Shown here: positions 17,028 through 25,127 of the stretch, piece by piece
Layout of the letters: each line of letters begins with the position of its first letter
Position numbering within the stretch: the stretch's first letter is position 1
NCBI GenBank assembly: GCA_015069285.1
Contig: SVIX01000002.1
Coordinates: 18,335-82,334 of the forward strand
DNA length: 64,000 nucleotides
Reading direction: 5' to 3'
Origin: Clostridiales bacterium
GTDB lineage: Bacteria > Bacillota > Clostridia > Christensenellales > Borkfalkiaceae
The notes under the pieces: model-generated
Databases searched by the model: none
What the model saw: only the letters and a program-made list of their open reading frames with translations
What the model was told of the DNA's origin: nothing
Position numbers and translations under genes: made by a program

Positions 17028-18005
17028 TATTTTGCCTCCCCGTTAAACACGTCTTTAGGTTCAACGTCACCTTCGGTGTACGAAGTAAGCGGTGTTTTAC
17101 CGTCCGACGTTTCCCCTGCTTGATATTCACCGTACATACCGTCAATATCCTTAATAAACTTTCTGTTGAGAAGGTGCAAAGGAATATTTTGCGGGCATAC
17201 ACGCGAACATTCACCGCAATCGGTACAACGACCCGCTACGTGGAATGCACGAATAATATGGAAGAGTTGTTCTTCAAATTTATCGTCGTTTGCTTTTGCC
17301 GAAATACTCGACGCAGGATTATCGAATACGCATTTTACGCACGAACACGCAGGACACACGTTACGGCAAGCGTTACAACGGATACACTTTGAAAGTTGTT
17401 CTCTCCAGAACGCAAATCTTTCTTCCTCCGTCATCGCCTCTAATTTTTCTACTTCTTCGAAACGGTTTACGTCTTTAATAGGACGTTCGTGTAAAATAAT
17501 TTCTTCGTCTTTAACTTGATGCGTCTTATTACAGGTAGCGCATTTGGTCAATACGACGTCAGGCTTATTTAACGTTATTTCACCGTCGATAGACGTGACT
17601 TTAACTTCTTTATCCACTACTTCTACGCCCGTCACGAAAGAAACGTTGTTTGCCTTTATTTTTTCAATATCCAATTTAGCTAAACATTCAATTGCGATAA
17701 CGTATACGTTTTCACGGTTGATACGGTGTTCTTTTACAAGTTGATTAAAGCTGTACGTATCGCACGGCTTTAAAAACACCGCGGTTTTTCCTTCTTTTTT
17801 GCTCATTTGAATTAAGTATTTAGAAAGATTTGCGCCACAGAAATAATCGTAAACGAAATCTTTGAGTTCTTCTACCGTTTCAAAGGACGCAGGAGAAGGG
17901 TCGAAACAAAAATCACCCTTTTTCCAGCCGATAACGCGCGCCACTTCACCGCTTTCCAATAACTGTTTTTGCGCGTTCAAGCATTTTCAATTCAACGTCT
18001 TTCAT
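17027..18005 (-). CDS. 4Fe-4S electron-transfer subunit (FlxC-like), apparent 1-base frameshift near start
   Basis: Second ferredoxin-type relay subunit, related to the FlxB/FlxC and F420-hydrogenase-beta-like families. Two Cys clusters near the C-terminus (CIRCNACRNVCPAC and CTDCGECSRVCP) and a CATCNKTH segment are visible. The ORF track begins at a TTG (17980) with no ribosome binding site. The better start is the ATG at 18005: the upstream GGAGGGTGAATAAA is ideal and it follows the mvhD stop by one base. From there the frame reads MKDVELKMLERAK, then stops, because an A5 run (17966-17970) has one base too many. With four A bases it would read MKDVELKMLERAKQLLESGE and join the main frame exactly. 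This is a sequencing/assembly error, a real mutation, or slippage-dependent expression. The rest of the frame (317 residues) is intact. Confidence 0.82.
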
Positions 18006-18006
18006 T

Positions 18007-18462
18007 TTATTCACCCTCCTTTACACGAAGGTCGGTAAGGCGTTTATTTTCGCCAAGCTCCGTAATTTGTTTAACAAAATCGTTCATAACCGCCGAAAAC
18101 TTTGCGCCTTCCGCCGCGGATACCCATTCCAAACGCGTACGTTCTTTTTCGATTCCCATATAATTAAGGAAACTAAACAACGTTGCCATTCTTCTTCTTG
18201 TATAATAATTACCTGTTACGTAATGGCAATCCCCGGGGTGGCAACCGCAAAGAATGACGCCGTCTGCCCCTTGTTGGAACGCTTTCAATACGAACGTGGG
18301 ATTTACACGGCAAGAACAAGGAACTCTGATAATTTTTACGTTTGCCGGATAAGTTAAACGACTCGACCCCGCAAGGTCAGCGCCCGCATACGAACACCAA
18401 TTACAACAAAACGCCACGATATTGGGGGTAAATTCTTTCTTTTCCGTTTTTACTTCTTGCAT
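18007..18462 (-). CDS. mvhD: MvhD/FlxD-type [2Fe-2S] hydrogenase-linker subunit
   Basis: Small iron-sulfur protein that in known complexes carries electrons from the input module (hydrogenase, formate dehydrogenase or FlxABC) to HdrA. The family signature is clear: FCCNWCSYAGAD near residue 18, VPCSCRVN near 48, and GCHPGDCHY near 73. At 151 residues it is the free-standing form, not fused to HdrA. The gene overlaps hdrA by 13 bases and its end carries the ribosome binding site of the next gene. No [NiFe]-hydrogenase genes are nearby, so the electron donor is presumably NAD(P)H through the FlxA-like protein. Confidence 0.93.
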   Translation of the reverse strand: MQEVKTEKKEFTPNIVAFCCNWCSYAGADLAGSSRLTYPANVKIIRVPCSCRVNPTFVLKAFQQGADGVILCGCHPGDCHYVTGNYYTRRRMATLFSFLNYMGIEKERTRLEWVSAAEGAKFSAVMNDFVKQITELGENKRLTDLRVKEGE

Positions 18463-20441
18463 ATCGTTTCCACCTCCGACATAATTTGCTTGGAGCTAAA
18501 TCCCTTCAAGTCCATAGCGCCCGAAGGGCAGGTTACCGTACAAGCGCCACAACCTTGACATACGGCAGGATTGACGGACGCAACTCTGCGTATTTCCGTT
18601 TTGCCACCGCCAAGACGGAACTCTTTATCCACGTAGGTAATCGCGCCGTACGCGCATACGTTCGCGCATTGGCTACACCCGTTACACATATTTTCGTCGG
18701 GCGTCGCTACGCAAGGATTAGTCTTTAACTTATCTTTCACAAGCAATCCAATAACCTTTGCGGCGCACGCAGAGGCTTGCGATACCGTTTCGGGAATATC
18801 TTTCGGTCCTTGGCATACGCCCGCAAGATACACGCCTGCCGTGGGGCTTTCCACGGGACGAAGTTTTGCGTGCGATTCCGTGAGGAAGTTGTTCGTATCG
18901 ATACTTGCCGTCAAAAGCGTCGCTACCTTTCTTACCGAGGGTTCAGGTTCGATTGCCGTCGCCAAAACGACCAAATCCGATTCAATGGTGATTTGTTCGT
19001 TGTCGATAAGATTCGAACCTTGCACCATCAACTTACCGTTTTCGTTATAAACTTTACCGACCATACCTTTAATATAGTCTACGCCGTACTGCTCCACCGC
19101 GCGACGATAGAATTCGTCGTAATTTTTACCCGGCGTACGTACGTCAATATAAAATACGTGTACTTCGGTGTCAGGATATTTTTCACGGATAAGCATTGCG
19201 TGTTTCGCCGTATACATACAACAAATTTTAGAACAATAGGGTTTACCGCAACCGCTCGTATCACGCGAACCCACGCATTGAATAAAGGTAACTACTTTCG
19301 GGTGTTCCCCGTCGGAAGGACGGAGCAGAACGCCGTTCGTAGGACCTGCCGCGTTCATCAAACGCTCTAATTCCAAAGAAGTGATAACGTCTTTATTGTC
19401 TGCGTAACCGTACTCGTTAAAGTTATCAAGCGCGATAGGTTTAAAGCCCGTTGCAACGACGATCGCGCCGTATTGACGTTCAATAAACGTATCTTTTTGT
19501 TCGTAATCAATCGCGCCTACGCCACAGAATTTTTGACAAATTCCGCATTTGCCCGTTTTTAATTTAAGGCATTGTTCGGGGTCGATTACCGCTACGTTAG
19601 GAATAGCTTGCGCAAACGGAATGTAGATAGCAGGACGAGTATTTAAGCCCATATTAAAAGTATTTAAGCCTTTTTTCGAAGGGCATTTTTCCATACAAAT
19701 TTTACAGCCCGTACATTTCGTTTCGTCTACGTATCTTGCCTTACGACGAATTTTTACGCTAAAATTCCCTACGAAGCCTTTAACGTCTTCCACTTCCGAA
19801 TAGGACAAAATATCTATTTTCTCGTGTTGCGCGCAATCAACCATTTTAGGCGTCAAAATACACGCGGAACAATCGAGCGTAGGGAAAGTTTTATCGATTT
19901 GCGCCATTCTACCGCCAATCGTTGCGTTTTTCTCTACGATATCCACTTCAAAGCCTGCGTCCGCAATATCAAGCGCGGCTTGAATACCCGCAATACCACC
20001 ACCGATAACCAACGCGCGTTTTACTACGGGGCTTTCGCCTGCCATAAGCGGAGCGTTAAGTTTTACTTTTGCAATCGCGGTACGAACAAGGATAATCGCC
20101 TTTTCCGTTGCTTCTTCCATATCTTTATGTATCCACGAACAATGCTCACGGATATTTGCAATTTCTACAAGATAAGGATTTAAACCTGCCGCTTCCGCAG
20201 CTTTACGGAAAGTCGCTTCGTGCATTCTCGGCGAACAAGCGCCAACTACGATGCCCGTTAAATTGTGTTCTTTAATCGCCTGCTTAATAAGCTGTTGCCC
20301 GTTTTCCGAACACATATATTGATAATTTGCGGAGAATACGACGCCCGGTTCGTCTTTGATGACTTCCGCGACCCTCTCCACGTCTACCGTTGCAGCGATA
20401 TTGCTTCCGCACCAACAAATAAAAACACCTATTCTTTGCAT
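18450..20441 (-). CDS. hdrA: HdrA-type electron-bifurcating flavoprotein
   Basis: Heterodisulfide-reductase subunit A, the FAD subunit that splits electron pairs in flavin-based electron bifurcation. Domains in order: an N-terminal Cys-containing domain (CWCGSN, YMCSENGQ, CSPRMHE); a thioredoxin-reductase-like FAD domain with VIGGGIAGIQAA at about 145; an inserted ferredoxin domain (CTGCKICMEKC at 243-253, CGICQKFC at 299-306); and a C-terminal two-cluster ferredoxin domain (CNGCSQCANVC, CQGCGACTVTC) at about 590-640. At 663 residues it matches the methanogen-like length. No selenocysteine, fusion or truncation is evident. It is preceded 32 bases upstream by hdrC and followed by mvhD with a 13-base overlap. 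Confidence 0.95.
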   Translation of the reverse strand: MQRIGVFICWCGSNIAATVDVERVAEVIKDEPGVVFSANYQYMCSENGQQLIKQAIKEHNLTGIVVGACSPRMHEATFRKAAEAAGLNPYLVEIANIREHCSWIHKDMEEATEKAIILVRTAIAKVKLNAPLMAGESPVVKRALVIGGGIAGIQAALDIADAGFEVDIVEKNATIGGRMAQIDKTFPTLDCSACILTPKMVDCAQHEKIDILSYSEVEDVKGFVGNFSVKIRRKARYVDETKCTGCKICMEKCPSKKGLNTFNMGLNTRPAIYIPFAQAIPNVAVIDPEQCLKLKTGKCGICQKFCGVGAIDYEQKDTFIERQYGAIVVATGFKPIALDNFNEYGYADNKDVITSLELERLMNAAGPTNGVLLRPSDGEHPKVVTFIQCVGSRDTSGCGKPYCSKICCMYTAKHAMLIREKYPDTEVHVFYIDVRTPGKNYDEFYRRAVEQYGVDYIKGMVGKVYNENGKLMVQGSNLIDNEQITIESDLVVLATAIEPEPSVRKVATLLTASIDTNNFLTESHAKLRPVESPTAGVYLAGVCQGPKDIPETVSQASACAAKVIGLLVKDKLKTNPCVATPDENMCNGCSQCANVCAYGAITYVDKEFRLGGGKTEIRRVASVNPAVCQGCGACTVTCPSGAMDLKGFSSKQIMSEVETICKK

Positions 20442-20473
20442 TTTATTTACTCTCTTTTCTATTTATTTTTCTA

Positions 20474-20860
20474 TTATTTATTGTACTTTCTGTACGCGCT
20501 TACCAAAAGCTGTTGAGGAATCAGCTCGTCGACTATCGGCGGAATTTCCTCGGCTTTTATACCGTTTTTGCCTTGCATACGGATTACCGTATCTCGTACC
20601 GCTTCCACGACTGCCGCAGGCGCTACGCCACGGGGACAACGCTCTACGCAAGCCATACAAGAAAGACAGTTCCAAATTGCCTTACATTCCAACAGCTCGT
20701 CAATCTTACCTTTGCCAAGCATCGTTACGAATTGATGCGGTTTTATATCCATATCCTTAAACGCCGGACAACGCCCGGAACATTTACCGCATTTCATACA
20801 TTTTCTAACGTCCGTACCGCTGATGCGTTTGATGTTTTCAATACGTTCTTCTTTCGTCAC
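20474..20860 (-). CDS. hdrC: HdrC-type ferredoxin subunit
   Basis: Small two-[4Fe-4S] subunit that passes electrons between HdrA and HdrB. Clusters are CMKCGKCSGRCPA near residue 21 and CLSCMACVERCPRG near residue 65. At 128 residues it is somewhat shorter than methanogen HdrC. The start is GTG, overlapping the hdrB stop (GTGA, four bases), with a GGGGGTG site just upstream. Gene order hdrB-hdrC-hdrA within the larger operon supports assembly of a full HdrABC. Confidence 0.92.
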   Translation of the reverse strand: MTKEERIENIKRISGTDVRKCMKCGKCSGRCPAFKDMDIKPHQFVTMLGKGKIDELLECKAIWNCLSCMACVERCPRGVAPAAVVEAVRDTVIRMQGKNGIKAEEIPPIVDELIPQQLLVSAYRKYNK

Positions 20861-21636
20861 TTTTGCACCCCCAACGCTTCCGCGAGAAGTTCGGTAAAAT
20901 ACTTGACGGGCAAGATATTATCACCGTTTACTTGTAAATTATATAAGCAAAGCGGACAAGCGGTAATTACTTCTTCCGCACCCTTTTCTTTTGCGCTCGT
21001 CAAAACCTTACGGCTTTTTTGTTTGGGCAGTTCGCTGTTTTTGAGCGATACGTACGCACCGCAACACTCGTTTCTAAACGGGTATGTAACGGGCGTACCG
21101 CCGATTGCGCGGATAAAATCTTCGATAATCGTAGGATTTTCGGGATTATCAAACGCTAAAACAGAGGAAGGACGCAACAAAAGGCAACCGTAATACGCCC
21201 CGACTTTCCTGTTGATAGGGTTTACCACCGCTTTTTTAATATTGTCAAAACCTACGAGATTTTTTAACATTTCCAAATAATGTAAAACTTCCGTTTCACC
21301 TTTATACGGTTCGTCAAGTTTTAAATAATTGTTCGCGCGGAACTGAATATCCGCATTATTTTTCATATCGTCGTTCGTGCGTTTAATTACGTTATGGCAA
21401 GCGGAGCAAAGGGTTAAAAGCTTTCCTCCGTTTTTCTTGGCGTAATCAAGCGCGCGCACCGCCGAAAGCTTCGTCGCGATTTCGTCCGTACCCATAGGAT
21501 ATACGCCACCGCAACATTGCCAATTTTCCACTTCTTCCATATCTACGCCGAGGGCTTTCGCGCAAAGACGAGCCGTTTCGTCAAGCTCTTTTGCTTTTGT
21601 CCTCAACGTACAACCGGGATAGTAACTGATTTTCAT
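20857..21636 (-). CDS. hdrB: HdrB-type CCG-domain subunit
   Basis: Carries two CCG (Cys-rich) domains that in methanogen HdrB bind the noncubane [4Fe-4S] clusters reducing the heterodisulfide. Both sites look complete: C9, WQCCGG (41-42) and CSACH (77-80) for the first; YGCLLLRP, NECCGAY and CPLC for the second. The catalytic machinery is therefore retained, although the host is not expected to make CoM/CoB. The partner oxidant could be a small disulfide, a protein, or FrdB directly. It is the first Hdr gene after fumC (34-base gap). At 259 residues it is slightly short of the methanogen form. Confidence 0.93.
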   Translation of the reverse strand: MKISYYPGCTLRTKAKELDETARLCAKALGVDMEEVENWQCCGGVYPMGTDEIATKLSAVRALDYAKKNGGKLLTLCSACHNVIKRTNDDMKNNADIQFRANNYLKLDEPYKGETEVLHYLEMLKNLVGFDNIKKAVVNPINRKVGAYYGCLLLRPSSVLAFDNPENPTIIEDFIRAIGGTPVTYPFRNECCGAYVSLKNSELPKQKSRKVLTSAKEKGAEEVITACPLCLYNLQVNGDNILPVKYFTELLAEALGVQK

Positions 21637-21670
21637 ATTTCTACGCTACCTTCTACTCTAATAATTTTAC

Positions 21671-23056
21671 TCATTTCTGAGGATACGCCATTTCTTCCGG
21701 GCGGAATACTTCATCAAATTTTTCCGCGGTCAAGAAACCAAGCGCAACGCAAGCTTCCTTCAAGGAAATGTTCTCTTTGTAAGCTTTCTTTGCCGTTTTC
21801 GCCGCGTTCTCATAACCGATATAAGGATTGAGCGCCGTTACCAACATTAACGAATTGTAAAGGTTATGGTGCATTTTTTCCTTATTTGCTTTTATGCCCG
21901 TCACGCAGTTCTTCTCAAACGAAGTGATACCGTCTGCAAGCAAACGAACGGATTGCAAGAAATTGTAAATAATCACGGGCATAAATACGTTTAATTCAAA
22001 ATTCCCTTGCGACGCGCCGACGCCTACAGCGACGTCGTTTGCCATAACTTGCACGGCAACCATCGTCATCGATTCGCATTGAGTCGGATTTACCTTCCCC
22101 GGCATAATCGAAGACCCCGGTTCGTTTTCGGGAATAAAAATCTCTCCAAGCCCGTCACGCGGTCCGCTGGCAAGCCAACGAACGTCGTTTGCAATTTTCA
22201 TCAAGTTGCAAGCAAGTGCTTTAAGCGCGCCGTGCGCAAATACGAGTTCGTCTTTCGCTGTAAGCGCGTGATATTTATTTTCAGCGGTTACGAACTTCTT
22301 ACCCGTAAGCTCGCTTACTTGTAACGCAACTTCCTCCGCGAAACCTTTCGGCGCGTTCAATCCCGTACCAACTGCCGTACCGCCAAGGGCAAGCTCTTTT
22401 AACCCGTCGAGCGCAAGCATAAGTTGTGCCTTCGTCTTTTCCACCATATTGCGCCAACCGCTAATTTCTTGAGAAAAGGCAATGGGAACAGCGTCTTGTA
22501 AATGCGTTCTTCCGCTTTTTACAATCCCTTCGTTTTCCGCTTCCAAACGCTGAAGGGTTGCAATCAACGTATCCATCGCGGGGAATAAATTGTCCTCAAT
22601 GGCAACCACCGCCGCAATATGCATTGCTGTGGGGAAAGTATCGTTTGAACTTTGGCTCTTATTGATATCGTCGTTTGGATGCAACAATTTTTGCCCAACG
22701 ATTTCGTTTCCGCGATTCGCAATAACTTCGTTTGCGTTCATATTCGATTGCGTACCGCTACCCGTTTGCCATACGACGAGCGGGAAATGACCGTTAAGTT
22801 CTCCCGAAATCACTTCGTCGCAAGCGGAACAAATAGCGTTTTTCTTTTCTTCGGATAACTTTCCAAGTTTCCAATTCGCAAGCGCCGCGGCTTTTTTTAA
22901 TACACCAAACGCGCGCGTAATTTCACGGGGCATAATTTCGTCGCCAATACGGAAATTTTGATAACTTCTTTGCGTTTGCGCCGCCCAATATCTGTCTGCA
23001 GGAACTTGCATTTCTCCCATCGTGTCTTTTTCTATACGGTAATTCATTTTATTCAC
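21671..23056 (-). CDS. fumC: Fumarate hydratase class II
   Basis: Iron-independent fumarase interconverting malate and fumarate, here feeding fumarate to the reductase encoded downstream. The superfamily signature [15 protein letters not shown] is present near residue 315, with [17 protein letters not shown] near 185 and [13 protein letters not shown] near 98. At 461 residues it has normal class II length. Aspartase is the main alternative within the superfamily. The malate-type dehydrogenase five bases upstream and the FrdAB genes downstream favour fumarase. Confidence 0.93.
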   Translation of the reverse strand: MNKMNYRIEKDTMGEMQVPADRYWAAQTQRSYQNFRIGDEIMPREITRAFGVLKKAAALANWKLGKLSEEKKNAICSACDEVISGELNGHFPLVVWQTGSGTQSNMNANEVIANRGNEIVGQKLLHPNDDINKSQSSNDTFPTAMHIAAVVAIEDNLFPAMDTLIATLQRLEAENEGIVKSGRTHLQDAVPIAFSQEISGWRNMVEKTKAQLMLALDGLKELALGGTAVGTGLNAPKGFAEEVALQVSELTGKKFVTAENKYHALTAKDELVFAHGALKALACNLMKIANDVRWLASGPRDGLGEIFIPENEPGSSIMPGKVNPTQCESMTMVAVQVMANDVAVGVGASQGNFELNVFMPVIIYNFLQSVRLLADGITSFEKNCVTGIKANKEKMHHNLYNSLMLVTALNPYIGYENAAKTAKKAYKENISLKEACVALGFLTAEKFDEVFRPEEMAYPQK

Positions 23057-23061
23057 TCCGA

Positions 23062-24012
23062 TTAAATTTCAATTTGCGCGATAACGCCCTTCAATACGTT
23101 TGCGCTGTGTTGCATTTTTTCAAGTTCTTCGCTGGAAAGCTTGGGGGTAAGGGTCGTAATAACACCTTCGTTTCCAATAGCGCAAAGCGTGGAAAGCGCC
23201 ACGTCGGAAATGCCGTATTCGCCGTCTAAAACCGTCGAAACGGGCAAAATCGTACAAGCCGAAGAATAAATCGCGTTCACGATTTTCGTTACGCAAGCCG
23301 CGATTCCGTAGAAGGTCGCGCCTTTTCCTGCGATAATTTGACCGCCCGATTTCTTCACGTATTCTTCCACTTCTTCACGGGAATAGGGCGCTACGGTAAG
23401 CGCGTCTTTTTCCGTAAGCGTATTTTCGTATTCAGCAAGAGGGATACCCGAGATATCCGCCGTGGACCAAGCCACGAACGAGGAATCACCGTGTTCCCCT
23501 AAAACGTACGCGTGTACTTGTTGTTGATTTACAGAATAAAGTTCGGACAAACGAGTTCTCAAACGAATACTGTCAAGCGTCGTACCCGTCCCGATAACGC
23601 GGTTTTTAGGCACACCCGTTATCTTGCAGAACACGTAGGTAAGAATATCTACGGGATTCGCCACGAACAAGTAAAGGGAATTAGGGCAATATTTTACGAT
23701 TTGCGGAGCAATGCTCTTTAAAATATTTACGTTGATTTGTGTTAAATCAATACGCGATTGACCGGGTTTTCTACCCACCCCCGACGTCACGATAACGATA
23801 TCCGACCCAACGGCGTCTTCGTACGTACCAAAATAAATTTTTGCAGGGGAAAGATACGGGGTAGCTTGTCTTATATCCATAGCCTCCCCTTTCGCTTTTG
23901 CCTCGTTGACGTCAATCAATACGATTTCCGCTACCGAACCGGTTGCAACCAAAGTGTAGGCAACGGTTGCGCCAACCGAACCTGCACCGATGATAGTAAC
24001 TTTGTTGTTCAT
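23062..24012 (-). CDS. LDH-fold dehydrogenase, probable malate dehydrogenase
   Basis: NAD-dependent 2-hydroxyacid dehydrogenase of the LDH/MDH superfamily. The Rossmann motif is [15 protein letters not shown] (5-19). The active-site His174 lies in GEHGDSSF, and Asp147/Arg150 in TTLDSIRLR. The specificity loop reads [13 protein letters not shown]. The key position, Gln in lactate dehydrogenases (NQKPG) and Arg in malate dehydrogenases (RKPG), is Arg81 here. Automatic annotation would probably say L-lactate dehydrogenase. The Arg, together with fumC five bases downstream, argues for oxaloacetate/malate. It is the first gene of the operon, with a clear promoter upstream. Confidence 0.85.
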   Translation of the reverse strand: MNNKVTIIGAGSVGATVAYTLVATGSVAEIVLIDVNEAKAKGEAMDIRQATPYLSPAKIYFGTYEDAVGSDIVIVTSGVGRKPGQSRIDLTQINVNILKSIAPQIVKYCPNSLYLFVANPVDILTYVFCKITGVPKNRVIGTGTTLDSIRLRTRLSELYSVNQQQVHAYVLGEHGDSSFVAWSTADISGIPLAEYENTLTEKDALTVAPYSREEVEEYVKKSGGQIIAGKGATFYGIAACVTKIVNAIYSSACTILPVSTVLDGEYGISDVALSTLCAIGNEGVITTLTPKLSSEELEKMQHSANVLKGVIAQIEI

Positions 24013-24042
24013 AGTTTTTTCTCCGTTTTATTTGATTATTAT

Positions 24043-24091
24043 TTGAGTATAATCAAGAAAAAGAATATACTTTCCCCATCTTTATACTCAA
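24043..24091 (-). promoter_or_regulatory. Leader inverted repeat of the mdh-fum-hdr-flx-frd operon
   Basis: Perfect 10-base arms TTGAGTATAA (24043-24052) and TTATACTCAA (24082-24091) flank 29 bases. The distal arm starts at the predicted transcription start, so the element occupies the 5' part of the leader. It could be an mRNA stem-loop or a paired operator site. Confidence 0.55.
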
Positions 24092-24100
24092 TGCCTTACT

Positions 24101-24129
24101 ATTATACCACAAAATTCGACGAATAACAA
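24101..24129 (-). promoter_or_regulatory. Promoter of the mdh-fum-hdr-flx-frd operon
   Basis: Minus-strand -35 TTGTTA (24124-24129) and perfect -10 TATAAT (24101-24106), spaced 17 bases. The start point would be near 24094, giving a leader of about 80 bases before the ATG at 24012. Confidence 0.7.
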
Positions 24130-24194
24130 ATACTTGACAACTACTTAGCGGAATTTTTAATCGTTAAATCGATAAATTTTTATCTTTTGCAAAA

Positions 24195-24228
24195 AAAAGA
24201 AAAACACCCGTGCAAAATACACGAGTGT
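24195..24228 (-). terminator. Terminator after the DUF308-like gene
   Basis: ACACCCGTG (24204-24212) pairs with CACGAGTGT (24220-24228), with one G-U pair. On the minus strand the hairpin is followed by a TTTTTCTTTTTTTT tract. It insulates the fumarate operon promoter from upstream transcription. Confidence 0.8.
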
Positions 24229-24244
24229 AAAATTGACGTTTATT

Positions 24245-24724
24245 TTAATCTTCCGTAACGGCAGTAGCTAAAACGAGTCCACCTTCAATAATCGTTAAAA
24301 TTCCGCTCAGGATAAAGACCCATTCTATCGTATTCCCTTGGTTAAAGAGGAATAACAATCCGATTATAAAGCATAACACGGGAACGGCGTATTGACAAAT
24401 CGTTTGCCAAAGAGTAGCGCAACGAACGCGGGTTTTAATTTTTTCGTACAGCAACAAGATACCGACGACGAGCAATATTGCCCCTAAAACGTATAATACC
24501 GCTTTAATAATCGTCCAACCGCATAAAATAATTACGATTCCCACTACGGCTTTCACAACCGCAGGCGGTATTAGACGGTTAAATAAATCGATTACGGCAA
24601 AGGCAATTAATCCTAACCCAAGCACCGTCATCAAAATACTTATAAATCTTCCGCGAAGCGTTATTAGTAATACACCGAGCGTAATTGTAAATAGCGCCGA
24701 AATAATTTTTTCTGTTTTTTTCAT
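24245..24724 (-). CDS. DUF308/HdeD-like small membrane protein
   Basis: 159 residues, almost entirely hydrophobic, with about six predicted membrane segments and short loops. The pattern of paired helices with Gly-rich stretches (IVIILCGWTIIKAV, FIIGLLFLFNQGN) resembles the DUF308/HdeD acid-resistance membrane family. No catalytic motif is seen and the function is unknown. A good AAAGGGG ribosome binding site precedes the ATG. It stands alone between a structured non-coding region upstream and a terminator downstream. Confidence 0.75.
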   Translation of the reverse strand: MKKTEKIISALFTITLGVLLITLRGRFISILMTVLGLGLIAFAVIDLFNRLIPPAVVKAVVGIVIILCGWTIIKAVLYVLGAILLVVGILLLYEKIKTRVRCATLWQTICQYAVPVLCFIIGLLFLFNQGNTIEWVFILSGILTIIEGGLVLATAVTED

Positions 24725-25127
24725 AAGAGATTCCCCTTTCGTCGAACTTTATATTTTATGCGCCAAAACGCGTCACGGCAACACGGATACATCCGTTCTA
24801 ATATCAACACAATGCAAGCGACGTATTCGCGTTAAGCAAGTCTATTCCTATTATTGCGCTGTCGCAAGAAAAAGTATACTCTTTAAAATTTCTTTTAGGT
24901 TGTACGACTTTGCAACGAAAGTTGCAAAGCGTTACCAACCGTTTTTCTTTCGTAAAATCCATTTCTCTAACGCAAGCAAGTTCGGCGCCTTTTCCGACTT
25001 CCGCTTTTTATTTTAAGAATAAACGGCTATACGACTACGCTTATTCAATTCCTACGAGAGAGTTTTCTTTACGGATATATTATACTATATGATATCCATA
25101 AAAAATATGCCACCAAAATCCATTATT
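24725..25127. other. 403-base non-coding interval with several hairpins
   Basis: No supportable ORF is present. It contains a near-continuous hairpin at 24898-24940: GGTTG/CAACC outside and CTTTGCAAC-GAAA-GTTGCAAAG inside. On the plus strand this is followed by GTTTTTCTTT, giving it the form of a plus-strand terminator. Other hairpins are TTGCG-CTGT-CGCAA (24854-24867), an ACGGA/TCCGT stem near 24783-24796, and GAATAA/TTATTC near 25015-25046. A minus-strand TATAAT at 25079-25084 with a poor -35 may drive the DUF308 gene or an RNA. I found no tmRNA, RNase P or SRP RNA hallmark. It could hold an uncharacterised structured RNA. Confidence 0.4.

Noticed and set aside
18777-19370. 197-residue plus-strand ORF
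   Set aside because: Antisense shadow of hdrA; low-complexity Arg/Phe/Thr composition.
24910-25092. 60-residue plus-strand ORF in the structured interval
   Set aside because: Non-ATG start inside a hairpin and no ribosome binding site; the region looks non-coding.
24725-25127. tmRNA, RNase P or 6S RNA
   Set aside because: No tRNA-like ends, tag ORF, GAGGAAAGTC-type RNase P core or clear 6S single long bulged hairpin could be recognised.
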